Below, in pieces: positions 32,912 to 43,975 of a stretch of 64,000 bases of DNA. A program made the translations under genes and the position numbers. Below the pieces are notes generated by a model. It was not told the origin of the DNA and did not search any database. It saw only the letters and a list, made by a program, of their open reading frames with translations. Source of the stretch: Erythrophleum ivorense (Eukaryota; Streptophyta; Magnoliopsida; Fabales; Fabaceae); NCBI GenBank assembly GCA_026724425.1, contig JAIUCV010000076.1, positions 7,049,948 through 7,113,947 on the forward strand, in the 5' to 3' direction. How positions within the stretch are numbered: position 1 is the stretch's first letter; the number at the start of each line of letters is the position of its first letter.

Positions 32912-35800
32912 TTATTCGCGGTCCGTCGGAATAATTCGTCGTTCTGGAGGAAGTAGTAGGCTGCTTTGCGGCGTAACCGACGAGCTGCCCAACGATTGAC
33001 CGGAATCGTCCCGTTGATCAGATAATCTTTGATCTCGTCCTGCCATGAGTGAGGTTGATCCTCTTCTGACTCGGGGGGTCATTGGCTCGTCGTCTTCATC
33101 TTCCTCCTCTTCTTGATATATCGCCATGATAAACGCTCCTTTAGGAAGTTTGATGCTAGGCTGCTCGATTGTTTCGACGGGAATCGTTCGCCGCAAAGCC
33201 GAGTCGGTTCTTGAGGCTAAGGCGGCGAGCGCGTCGGCTTCTGTGTTCTCGGCACGGGGGATTTTGGTCAACTCGAACGACTTGAATTGCTTGGATATTT
33301 CCGTTGTTACCTTGAGATATGCGTCCATGCGGTCGTCTTTAGCATCGTAATCTCCGCTGAATTGCTTTGCCACGAGCTGAGAATCGCAGAATGCGTGCAC
33401 GTGCTCGGCCCCAACTTCCTTTGCGAGACGTAGTCCTGCGATGACTGCCTCGTATTCGGCCTCGTTATTGGATGCTGGAAAATCGAGCTTGAAGGACTGT
33501 TCGAGAACCTCGCCTGTAGGGGATACGAGGCGGATGCCGACACCAGATCCTTGCTTGGATGAAGCTCCGTCAACGTGCAGGAGCCATTTGGAGATATGCT
33601 CGGTTTCCTTCGCGACGAGCTCTGGTGGGATCTCGACAATGAAGTCGGCGAGAACCTGGGATTTTGCGCTGGTTCGGCCTTTGAATTCGATGTCGTGCTC
33701 TGACAGCTCTACCGCCCATCTTGCCATGCGACCCGATTGATTCGGGCCATGGAGGATTTGGCGCAATGGTTGGCTTGAGAGGACGATGATTGCGTGGGAT
33801 TGAAAGTATGGTCTCAATTTTCTTGCCGAGATCACTACCGCTAATGCCAGCTTTTCGAGGGTAGGATACCTCGTCTCGGCATCGTTGAGGGTTTTGCTCA
33901 CGTAAAAGATGGGCTTCTGCTCGCCGCGATCTTCTCGGACCAGTGCGCCGCTAACGGCTGTGCTTGATATGGCGATGTAGAGGAGTAACGTCTCGCCATC
34001 TTCGGGTTTTGCTAGGATTGGCGGGGTAGTGAGATACTCTTTCAGTTGCTTGAATGCGTCTTCACACTTCTCGTCCCATTTAAAGAGCTTGTTGGAGCGG
34101 AGCAGCTGGTAAAAAGGGAGGCACTTGTCGGTCGAGCGCGAGATGAATCTATTCAGTGCGGCGATTCGGCCAATGAGCCTCTGGACCTCTTTTGCGTTTT
34201 TCGGTGAGGGGAGGTCGAGAATTGCCGAGATCTGCTTCGGGTTTGCCTCGATGCCGCGCTGAGTTACGATGTAGCCGAGGAATTCTCCGGACGTGATTGC
34301 GAAATTGCATTTTGCCGGGTTGAGCTTCATCCCGTACTTTGTCAGAACCTGAAAGCATTCTTGAAGGTTCTTGACGTGATCTTCGGCTTTAGCAGATTTT
34401 ACCAACATGTCGTCAATGTAGACTTCCATGCTGTTGCCGAGCTGTTTTGCAAACATCTTGTTGACCAATCTTTGGTAAGTGGCGCCAGCGTTCTTCAAGC
34501 CGAAGGGCATGACTTTGTAGCAATATGTGCCTCGATCAGTGATGAATGCTGTCTTCTCGCGGTCGTCTGGGTGCATGAATATCTGGTTGTAGCCAGAGAA
34601 TGCATCCATGAAGGAGAGTAGTTCGTTCCCCGCCGTAGCTTCGACGAGGCGATCGATATGCGGCAGCGGAAAGCTATCCTTTGGGCAAGCCTTGTTCAGG
34701 TCGGTGAAGTCCACGCATACTCTCCACTTCCCGTTCTTTTTCTTGACAACGACCGGATTGGCGAGCCAGTCGGGGTACTTTACTTCGGTGATTGATCCGG
34801 CTCGCAGTAGCTTTTCGACTTCGTCATTGACTGCTTGAGCTTTATCGGTGCCGAGCTTACGCCTCTTCTGCTTGATCGGTTTGTAGGTGGGGTCGACGTT
34901 GAACTCGTGCGAGGTGATCCTGGGATCTATCCCTTTCATATCCTCCATCGACCATGCGAAGAGATGCACGTTCTCCTTCAGTAGATCCACCAGCTGGGTT
35001 CTGATTTCGGGGTTGAGATTGCTGCCGATACCAACGCTCCTTTCCGGTTTCGTCTCGTCGATGCTGACCTGGTCGACGATATCGGGTTTAGGTCTCTGAT
35101 GATAAGGGAGTTGTGGGTCGAGCTCTTCATTGATCATGCATGAGGATGAAGAGCGGAGTCGGCGTTCTTGGAGGAAGCAGGATCTTGACACTCTTTGGCT
35201 GCCGCGTAATGTGAAGATTCCCAACGGTGTTGGAAATTTGACGCACCGATGAAACGTCGAGACGACGGCTTTCATCTCGTGGATCCACGACATTCCTAGA
35301 ATCGCGTTATATATTGCTGGTCTGACTATGATGATGAATTTCACGAGCTTGGAAATTCCTCCGATGTAGACGGGCAAGCGGATAGTGCCGATGCTGAACA
35401 CGGTATCGGTTGTGAATCCAGTCAGCGGACAAGATGCTGGCTTGATGGTTTCTTCTTCAATCCCCATCCGGTCTAGGGTCTCCTTAAAGATTAGATTCAC
35501 CGTGCTCCCGGTGTCAACCAGTATCTTTGCCACGTCGCAATCGTGGACTTGTATTTTGACCACTAGCGGGTCGAGATGCGGGGTATCCAGCCCCTCTGCA
35601 TCCTTATCCGTGAAGGATATCATGCCCGTGTCCTGACGGATAAATTGGCCGAGCAGGGCTTCTCCATCCTGATGGGAACTGGGGCGGCGCTGAGCCGAGA
35701 TGGCCTTTCGCTCATACTCCTTGATCGCCGAGATGGAATCGTTATTGTCTAGGAGACTTCCCATGATCATGCTGACCTGTCGCTTCGGTGGGGGTGGCAA
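32912..35800 (-). pseudogene. Tat Pol: protease, reverse transcriptase and dual RNase H
   Basis: 962 residues. Aspartic protease site VDTGSTVNLIF near residue 96; RT with FPLPHIDRLVEA, FMDAFSGYNQI and the catalytic YIDDMLVKS; Ty3-type RNase H (FYVSKTLNDAETRYPTLEK); then a second RNase H of archaeal type (LHVDGASSKQGSGVGI...NNEAEYEAVIAG), a known Tat hallmark. The true frame is lost near residue 905 at a run of six G (33073-33078 on plus). After it the ORF reads out of frame, while the integrase linker is open in the next frame. One extra base in that run explains the break. Confidence 0.92.
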
Positions 35801-35941
35801 ATCCTCTGGATGGTCATAGTCTTCCTTCTCGGGTGCGGGTTTCGGATTTGTCTTCCCATGCTTTTGGGGGCGAAACTGGCGGGGTCGCTTTCCCTTTTGG
35901 CCCCTTTTGGCTGGCTTCGGCGCGAAGTCTTTGCCTTGAGA

Positions 35942-36747
35942 TCAATCGCCTTCTACCGCAACGGTTCCTTCTCGGTACTTCCTGAGGAGGCTACCGATGA
36001 GATGCCTACAGTTCTCCGTTGCGTGACCGGTTCGACCGTGGAAGCTGCAGAACAGGTCATGATTATTGTCGTCGTCTGGGTCGGCGACGGTTGGACGAGA
36101 CAACGTCAGTGCGAGTGCTTGCGGCTGCTCTGCTGGGTCCCAGTGGTTGAGGTCGTCGTCGATGGCAAAAGAGAGTGATCTCCTGACCTCTGGCCTTCAT
36201 CGCTGTTCATGACTTTCTTCCTTAGGTCTGGCGCTGACGGGCCTTTTCTCGCCACTCTTCTCGGCGTAGAAGTCGGTGTCTTCTTCTAGGAAGATGTACC
36301 TTTGGGATCGATGGAGCGCGTCTTCGAGGGTCGGCGACGGTTGGAGAGAGAGGTCCGCTTTAAACTTAGAGTCGTATCGGAGACCGTTGCGGAGCGCCTC
36401 CAGCGGGACGCTATCGGGCATGTCGCCGAGATCCATCGCGGCCTTCTTAAATCTCGCCGAGATCCATCGCGGCCTGCTTGCATCGTCTGGATTTCTTCGG
36501 AGAATGGCTTCATGGCCCTTTGAATTGTCTTCATCAGGTCGTCGTGCTTGACGGCCTTTGCTCTGGATCTGCGGCGAGCGGGAGCTGGCGGCTGAACTGT
36601 ATCCTCGGGTTCGTCGCGCTGTGCGTTTTCGTCGTGCTCGACGTGGTCCTCCTCATGCTCGAGAAGGTCTTCGGGAGGATTCTCCGGGAGGGTCTTGTGG
36701 TTATGTCGTGGTTCTCTTTCGGGGGAGCTTCCCGCTGAGTTAGACAT
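35942..36747 (-). pseudogene. Tat Gag, internally deleted
   Basis: Starts at 36747 with an acidic N terminus and a basic segment (ARRRSRAKAVKHDD), then jumps frame to VPLEALRNGLRYDSKF and ALHRSQRYIF. It ends with a zinc-knuckle-like CSFHGRTGHATENC and a stop at 35942. At about 270 codons it is much shorter than usual Tat Gag. A duplicated 'cgccgagatccatcgcggcc' (about 36423 and 36454) marks the probable rearrangement point where most of the Gag core is missing. Confidence 0.75.
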
Positions 36748-36815
36748 CGTCCGAGCTTTTTTTTTGAGATGCTTAATCCAATAAGGTATTCCCAGTCCCC
36801 ACAGTCGGTGCCAAT

Positions 36816-37298
36816 TGTTGATTCCAGAAATAGCACACGTTAATGTGACGGGATATTTCGGATGGGAGACTTGGGAAGCTTTGGATTAATTACTCGAAAA
36901 GAAGATTGGATACAAGAGATTGTCCCGTCAAACAAGCCTTGACGAGACGTAATGCGAATAGCAAATAAAATAGAGAAGAGATGAGCCAATGCTTTTAGGG
37001 TTTGCAGGGTAGCGTGACTTGGCCTTCAGGAAATGAAGACCTCTCCTTATATAGTTGAGTTAAGGCGATTCTCTTCTGAATATTCTCCTCTTGATCGTAA
37101 AGGAAAACTTCTTCTTCTCTTGATTTCTTTCCTTTCTTCGAGTGGCGGCTGCTTCTTTTTCCTTTTTGCTTAAGGTATTACCTTCCTCCTCAAGGCTTTC
37201 CATTGCTGTAAGGAGGCTAGGGCTGAAGACGGGCTGGGCTTTGGTGCTGTTACTCATTGCGACGGGCTCAGGGGAATGTGCTCATTTCACCTCTAACA
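36816..37298 (-). repeat. Tat element 5' LTR
   Basis: Partner of 26636-27118. It ends (minus) in ATCAACA immediately before the primer-binding site. 'Ctccttatatagttgag' (37044-37060) gives a TATATAA-like box on either strand. CCTTG follows at 37299. Confidence 0.95.
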
Positions 37299-37796
37299 CC
37301 TTGCGCGGTATTAAATTTACTTTTAAACATTTATTAGGATGTACTTATTTCTAGATGAATAATTGGGTTATGAATTTAAATCTTATATACACAACGGACG
37401 TATACTTTGGATAATAACTTCCATTTACCATCGTTACTTTAATGTTTTTTTCTTCTTAAAACACAGAGATGCACAATAGCTAATGTGTTGTTCTGTTATA
37501 TCTTTGTGTGAGTATAGCTAGATTCGATTGATACACATATGTAATTATAGTAGTATTAAATAAGAGATTAAATAGAAGATGTAAATGTATTATAGTTTTA
37601 ATTATTAGATATATAATGTATGTAGCTGAATTTTCTGAATTGAATTTTTAGTTTTAGTGTTTATCTTGTAGATTATTTATAAGAAAATTAATAAAGTAAT
37701 TTTATTAAAATTATTTATGTCATTATCTTTGTAAGAGTGAATAAAATAGCTCTATTCCTCAAAATCACTTCACAAATAATAGTATATATGTCATTT
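37299..37796. other. AT-rich region between Tat and the short-LTR element
   Basis: The first bases continue the site split by Tat ('cccacg' + 'ccttgcgcggtattaaatt'). No ORF, RNA gene or repeat boundary is apparent. Confidence 0.4.
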
Positions 37797-38000
37797 TGTT
37801 ATAGAAAAGAGAGAATAAGAGATGAGAGGAATTGGTTGTTCTTATTCATGAATGATAGATCATATATATTGGAGTACAACATAGGGTTTCAAGATAGAAA
37901 ACACAAATAGAGAAGTGGATCTAATGGGCTAATGGGCATCCACATATTTACCCATAACAATCCCCCTTGGATGTCCATTATCTGAAATATCTTCTAAATG

Positions 38001-38075
38001 CGTAAGATGCTGCCTCGTTAAAACTTTTACAAGGAAAACCCAATGGGAAAAACATTTGTTAAAGAAAAAAGAGTG
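38001..38075 (+). repeat. Conserved near-3'-end retroelement motif, copy 3
   Basis: GCCTCGTTAAAACTTTT, GGAAAACCCAATGGGAAAAAC and GAAAAAAGAGTGCAGC, about 40 bp inside the short-LTR element's polypurine end and followed by 'actccccctcatg'. Confidence 0.75.
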
Positions 38076-38344
38076 CAGCGCGTAATTACTCCCCCTCATG
38101 AGAACATCCGTCTAGATCTTTGATATGATATGATCCAATAAGATAAACTAACTCCTTGAAAGTAGTAGATGAAAACTCCTTTAAAATCTTCACTTGAACA
38201 ATCTTTAGAACATTGACATCGTCATTCTTCTTGGGTTTGGTAATGAATCTACTTTATCATTCTCTTCACTCCACTTGATCTCATAAGTGAATGACAAGGA
38301 CTTTGGAAAGGAGACCTTCGTGTTTCTCATTTGTGTGTTCTTTG

Positions 38345-38413
38345 TTGCCTCATTAAAACCTTTCGTGGAAAAACCCAATGGGATAAAAACCATGATAAGG
38401 AAAAAGAGTACAA
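38345..38413 (+). repeat. Conserved near-3'-end retroelement motif, copy 4
   Basis: TGCCTCATTAAAACC, GGAAAAACCCAATGGGAT and AAGGAAAAAGAGTACAACC. This is the best-preserved copy in the window and closely matches the one in the Tat element at 27265. Confidence 0.75.
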
Positions 38414-38539
38414 CCACACATATCGTCAATGAGTAATTCATATTACTTTGTTGATATGTGTTTTTCATATAAATCCATTTTATCAATATTTAATCAATAT
38501 TACTTATTGATAATACTTTGGATTCATCAAGCAATATGG

Positions 38540-38540
<1 letters not shown>

Positions 38541-38575
<35 letters not shown>

Positions 38576-39440
38576 ATTATATTTCCCAGAAGGATTTATA
38601 ATTTATTCATTTCTATTTATATATCCCTGAAGGATTTATATTTTATTTATTTATATATATCCCAGAAGGATATTATATTGTTTATGCATTTATTTATTTT
38701 ATTGTCTAATTAAATTATATCACACAAGGATTAACATTACAAAATTATATATATATATATATATCTCTGAAAGATTTTTTTTTGAATATCCCAGAAGGAT
38801 TTATATTTTATGAATATCCCTGAAGGATTTATATTTCATGAATATCCCCGAAGGATTTATATTTTATGAATATCCCTAAATGATTTATATTTTATGAATA
38901 TCCTAGAAAGTTTTATATATTTCAAATTAATATCCCAGCAGGATTTCTATATTTTATTTATATTATTTGTCCCAGAAGGATTTATATATTTTTAATATTT
39001 TATTTGCGTATATATATATATAATATATTAATTTGAATTGAATATTGTTTATATATGATTTTAGTTGATTTTATTTCTGTATATTTTAATAATTAAGATC
39101 ATGCTTTAAATTTTCGTCTTAAATTACTATTGACTGAATTAATATTATGAATTTTGACTCTAATTTAGAGTAATTAATTTGGTTTGACTGAATTTATTTA
39201 TTTTTGTTTGCTGTTTGTTTAAATCATGATGGATTTATAATTTATTTATATATTCCAGAAGAATATATATATTTTATTGATATCCTGGAAGGATTTATAT
39301 ATTATTTATATCCCAGAAGGATTAACATTACAAAATTTATATATATCCCTGAAGGATTTATATTTTTATATCCCTGAAGGATTTATATTTTATTTATCCT
39401 AGAAGGATTTTATATTGTCTATTATTTCATTTGCATATAT
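38541..39440 (+). repeat. Degenerate 'cccagaaggatttatatttta' minisatellite and AT tracts
   Basis: At least fifteen copies of a 20-30-bp unit built on 'tatccc(t/a)gaaggatttat' in two blocks (38580-38990 and 39240-39420), with (AT)n runs at 38541-38572 and 38743-38765. They form the 3' half of the short-LTR element's internal region. No coding potential. Confidence 0.75.
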
Positions 39441-40333
39441 ATATTTTTTCTTATTTATTTTTATTTGCTTTTCATATGATATTTGTTATTTTAATTGATT
39501 TTTGTAATATATTAAATTATTGCTAAATTGAATAATTATTTGAAAATTAACTAGAAGAAGATTCATCGTTTAGAACTTCATTTCGTTACTTGTTAATATT
39601 AAATATTCTTATGTTACTTGACCATATTAAATTGCTAATTTGACCACAATTATCATGAGATTAGATTCGTTTGTTTGGTTTATGTTCGGTTTGTTGATGT
39701 GCTGCAACAAAACCATAGTAGACGCTAAAACCTCTCTTTGTTTTCCGATGTCTCATTATGGAAGGTAACAAGTATTATTTTATTATTAGTCCGATTAATC
39801 GCTTTGGCTTACGAGTGATTTACATAGAGAGGCACTTTTTGTCTTTCCTTTCAATGAAAGGCACTTATTGTTTTTCCTTTCATTAAAAGGCACTTTTACA
39901 ACTGTTCATTTTTTTTTAATCCTAAATTACCCTTACGTGTGAGTTACAAATGCTTATATATCCATATGGATATGATGTGTGGACATAATCAAATGGATAT
40001 CGTCTCATGGAACTTTCTATTGATTGATGTTGAACTTGCAATAAACAAACTAACAAATGAGGCACTTATAGAATTATCTACATACAACAAAATCGCATAT
40101 GATCCATCGAATAATTGTCTTGTATCCAAGTGGACAGTGCAAGATAAAAAATCGTGGTATGGATATAGCATATAGGTGTAGGTGTTATATTTCCATATGG
40201 ATATAGGAGTATGGACACGCTCATATGGACACAGTCCCATGGAACATTCCTTTCCCAAAAATCGCAAAATCTTTGTTTCATTGTCGATGTTTGTCACTTT
40301 TGACTTATGATGCACTTTTTTACAAGACTCATT

Positions 40334-40409
40334 GTGCACCATATCATGTCCACGGCTTCAGGTGGCAAGCGTTCTCTCCTTTTTAGCTTGTACTTGAGTT
40401 CTGGAAAGA
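40334..40409 (-). pseudogene. Possible captured exon of unknown origin (copy 1a)
   Basis: On minus, a TTTTTTCAG acceptor-like tract is followed by an open frame reading FPELKYKLKRRERLPPEAVD then MIW. A second version at 41434-41509 has a silent K codon change and one R-to-H change. Both recur in units 2 and 3. The source gene is not recognised. The pattern is suggestive of an exon, but short. Confidence 0.4.
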
Positions 40410-40930
40410 CTGAAAAAATCAATTTCAATCAGTTGTTTTAAAAGAAAGAAGAAACTAGGATTTATACCATGAAGCGTCTTTCATGAAAACTAGAGTAGCA
40501 TAGAAAGTGCAAGATCAAAACCGTGGGTATGGATATAGCATATAGGTGTAGGTGTTAGATATCCATATGGATATATGAGTATGGACACGCTCATATGGAC
40601 ACAATCCCATGGAACATTCCTGCGAGTAAATGTATATGGACATTTAAAAACTAGATGTTATGGAAATTTAAAAGCTAGATGGATTCTATATGGATACACA
40701 GTCTCGTGGACATAATGCAATATACAAGAAGTTGTTTTTTGTTTTTTTTTTCAGATTTATGCATTGACTTCTTGATTTGCAACTTGTGGAAAGAATTTGT
40801 GTATTTTCTTATCCATTCGCTATTGTCCATATGGAAACATGGCGTTTTAGGAATAGACTTTTGTAATATCAAATGTTTGTGGAAAGAGTTTGTATATTTT
40901 CTTATCCATTCGCTACTGTCCATATGGAGT

Positions 40931-41218
40931 GGATATCGATATCCATAGACTTGATGGTGTTACTTGAAACAACAAATCGTGAAAAGGATATGTTTTAGTG
41001 GATATAGAAAATGGATATGTTAATTGTAACTTGGATTGTGATAGTAGTATCCATGAGTTGGCGTCCATATGGAGTGGATATCGATAACCATAAGACTTGA
41101 TGGTGTTACTTGGAAACCAACAAATCGTGAGAAGGATATGTTTTAGTGGATATAGAAAATGGATATGGTAATTGTTACTTGGATTGTGGTAGTAGTATCC
41201 ATGTGTTGGCGTCCATTT
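40931..41218 (+). repeat. 144-bp tandem pair within each MULE unit
   Basis: Two adjacent copies (40931-40 start and 41075 start), each opening 'ggatatcgata' and ending 'gcgtccat'. The pair recurs in units 2 and 3. It illustrates that the filler of the MULE is built from internal duplications. Four dispersed copies of a roughly 120-bp block ('tagcatataggtgtaggt') at about 40135, 40500, 41640 and 42205 are further examples. Confidence 0.85.
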
Positions 41219-42840
41219 GTGTTATATCCACAATTTAGTATCCATTCTAAACATTGTGCAAGTCCATATGCACAACATCCATATACACAAAATTCTTTTA
41301 TTGGTCCCTGAAATCTAAAGACAAAAAAGCTGAGAGAACATATAACTTCGTATAAATGAAAACATTGGCAACAGACTAGTTTGACAACTGAAATTGAACT
41401 TGTGTCATAGTTGATATTGCCTAAACCGATATAGTGCACCATATCATGTCCACGGCTTCAGGTGGCAAGTGTTCTCTCCTCTTTAGCTTGTACTTGAGTT
41501 CTGGAAAGACTGAGAAAATTAATTTCAATGAGTTGCTTAAAAAGAAAGAAGAAACTTAAATTTATACCATGAAGCGTATTTAGAACACTACGCTGCTTTG
41601 TAATGACCTTGGTTACATGAAAACTAGAGTAGCATAGAAAGTGCAAGATCAAAACCGTGGGTATGGATATAGCATATAGGTGTAGGTGTTAGATATTCAT
41701 ATGGATATAGGAGTATGGACATGCTCATATGGACACAGTCCCATGGAACATTCTTACGAGATCACCAACAATTTCATATCCATATGGATATCGTAATATG
41801 GACACAATAATATGGATACGTATGTATTTGATAGCTCTCTATGGACAGATCCGGTTTTTGGTAGATTCAAAATGTATCAGTTGTTTCCGTGTAAATGGAA
41901 TTATTCGGTGATTTCTATTTATCAGACGTGTCGGTGTAAGACATAGGATTCATCGAATAGTTGTCTTGTATCCAAGTGGACAGTATAATGTGGTTATAAA
42001 TTGAAAATATCAAGCGCAACCATTACTTTGATTGAAGCTATCCATATAATTAGATGTCTATGGATCCAAATATGTAGTTATCTATGGACATGAGTATACA
42101 GAGTTAGCAGAGAGACAGGACAATGTAAATATCGGAGGTGATTTGCTTTTGTTGATCTGAAATATGTGAGGTTTGCAAGGACCTTGGTTACATGAAAACT
42201 AGATTAGCATAGAAAGTGTAAGATCAAAAATGTGGTATGGATATAGCATATAGGTGTAGGTATTAGATTTCCATATGGATATAGGAGTATGGACACGCTT
42301 ATATGGACGTAGTCTCATGAAACATTCCTTTCCCAAAAATCTCAAAATCTTTGTTTTATTGTCAATGTTATCTAGATTCAATTTTAAGGGTTTTGTGATC
42401 GAAGAAGTATATTAATCAAATGTTCGAGATTCATGTGTGATTCAGGCGGAGACAACGAGTTTGGAGGAGAAGACAAAGGATTGAGATTTATTTGATTATT
42501 TGAAAATGATATTTGTATTTATGTGTAGATGGTCATTTGTGGATACACAATTATGGATGTTATTGTGTGTATGAGAGCATGGATTGTAATATGTGTATGT
42601 ATCAATGCATGGATATATATGAGTGAGTGAATATTAGCAATGGATTTTACATGATTCTTTGCCTCAATTTCTACCTTTTCTGAATTTTCGGTATCTTAGT
42701 TTGGTTTCTCTAATTCTTAGAGTGATTGAATCTACATGGATATCTGTGTGTGGATGAGATAAAGCTATATATATATATATATATATTCACATGGATATAT
42801 GTATATGGATATAGATATCTCTATCATGAATAAATGGGCA

Positions 42841-43643
42841 CTAATAAGTTACAGTTAAACTCAGCTCACAAACGTAGCCTGTAACGTAGTTGACGGTTCC
42901 GAGCTTAGTGACAGAAGTAGCTAGATTCTTCTCGAGGAGGAAGCTAGAGTCAGGCTGCCAAGTTCTTGTTAGAGTGTCGTTGTTGGCTGTAACGAGAGGA
43001 CCTCCCATGTTGACTCTGTAAACGGTTTCGAGAGCTTGCGATGACAAGCTCTGCTGAAACGTCCCTGAGCCACCTACAAATCTTGGCGTGGGAGAAGAAG
43101 TGATCAACGTCTCGGGACGGTGATAACTTCAATGGCGTCGACAAAGGCGAAGGAATCGCTCGAAGGAGTGAATGTGAGGACGAGATCATCGGTTGTCACA
43201 TTCAAAGAGTACTCTTTTACAACTCTCGAGCTCTTCTTAACCGTGAAATCGCTCAAGAGGATGTGGGTTTGCGAGAAGATTGCGAATTTGGCGGAGCCCA
43301 TTTGGTAAGTTTGGTAGTCGAATGGATCGAAATGGAGACGGACCCAATGACGGCCACGAGCGACAGAGAATTTGTAGGAGGAGACTCCGGTGAAGACTCT
43401 CGCCGTCTGGTAAATGTCGGAATCATTGCTTTGACTCGCGAGGATCCCTTTCGAAGATGTGAGTAAGTTCGAGGAGAGCTTATCAGAGATGAAGACGCGA
43501 CCCATTACGGTGGAATTGGTTGGTGAGCCACAGTTGATTAAGTAATTGTCCTGAGGTTTGAATCCATGGCAGATGCAAATGAAGCACGAGATCGTTGAAA
43601 TTAAGATGAAAGTCTCTAACTTTTCAACACCCATCTTGACCAA
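42841..43643 (-). pseudogene. HERK1-like receptor kinase fragment, MULE unit 1
   Basis: 179-residue frame (43643-43104) with a signal peptide (ETFILISTISCFICICHGF) and the N-terminal malectin-like domain (DNYLINCGSPTNSTVMGR, TARVFTGVSSYKFSVARGR, GSAKFAIFSQ). A second frame (43107-42841) continues with ALETVYRVNMGGPLV and NDTLTRTWQPD, then stops. The parent is very probably HERKULES1 (At3g46290-like), a CrRLK1L cell-wall sensor. A frameshift at about 43104-43110 splits the domain. Transmembrane and kinase parts are absent. The upstream 43650-43800 contains an intron-like tract ending TTTTTTTCCAG, which suggests capture of genomic DNA with its 5' leader intron. Confidence 0.85.
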
Positions 43644-43969
43644 CAGCAGAAAAAACCTGGATATTTGATAAGAAACAAAACAGATCTGGAAAAAAATAGT
43701 TCATTAGGGGTTCCTCACATGAACTATAAACCAGTAAAGATGGCAACTTTCCTAAGATCAAGCAAATAAACAATTAAAATTACCTTTTTAAAACATGAAT
43801 TGATCCGTGAATAAATCATGGTTGAGGAAATATTGTGAGTAATAGAAGAGAAGTGAAAGAGAGAAAAAGGGCAATATGGTCTTTACAACTAAAGAAAGTG
43901 CACCATAATCCAAAAGTGTGTTTTATTGTAAAGTGAAAGTTATAAAGTGTGTCTAGGTGTAAATAACTC

Positions 43970-43975
43970 ACTGTA
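43970..43975. other. Junction between MULE units 1 and 2
   Basis: Unit 1 ends 'aaataactc' at 43969. The extra bases 'actgta' follow, and unit 2 begins at 'gtgatttacatag', lacking the first two bases. The inner junction thus joins a full right end to a nearly full left end. Confidence 0.7.

Larger units (their letters stand above)
26636..37298 (-). mobile_element. Tat-lineage Ty3/gypsy retrotransposon, structurally complete, TSD CCTTG
   Basis: 10.66-kb element with two 483-bp LTRs (26636-27118 and 36816-37298), flanked by CCTTG at 26631-26635 and 37299-37303. Transcription is on the minus strand. The primer-binding site next to the right LTR reads TTGGCACCGACTGTGGGGA (36815 inward) and the polypurine tract next to the left LTR reads CTGGGGGCGGGACTTAT (27135-27119). 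Order on minus is gag, pol (protease, RT, RNase H, second archaeal-type RNase H, integrase). A separate plus-strand gene lies between pol and the 3' LTR. Gag deletion and a pol frameshift make it non-autonomous, though the LTRs differ at only about four sites, so it is young. Confidence 0.95.

Noticed and set aside
36197..36747. Plus-strand ORFs over the Tat gag and pol region
   Set aside because: They are shadows of minus-strand Gag and Pol, which carry the recognisable motifs.
39939..40342. Small ORFs repeated in all three MULE units (78 and 117 residues)
   Set aside because: Repetition follows from the unit duplication. The ORFs overlap palindrome-rich filler and show no recognisable domain.
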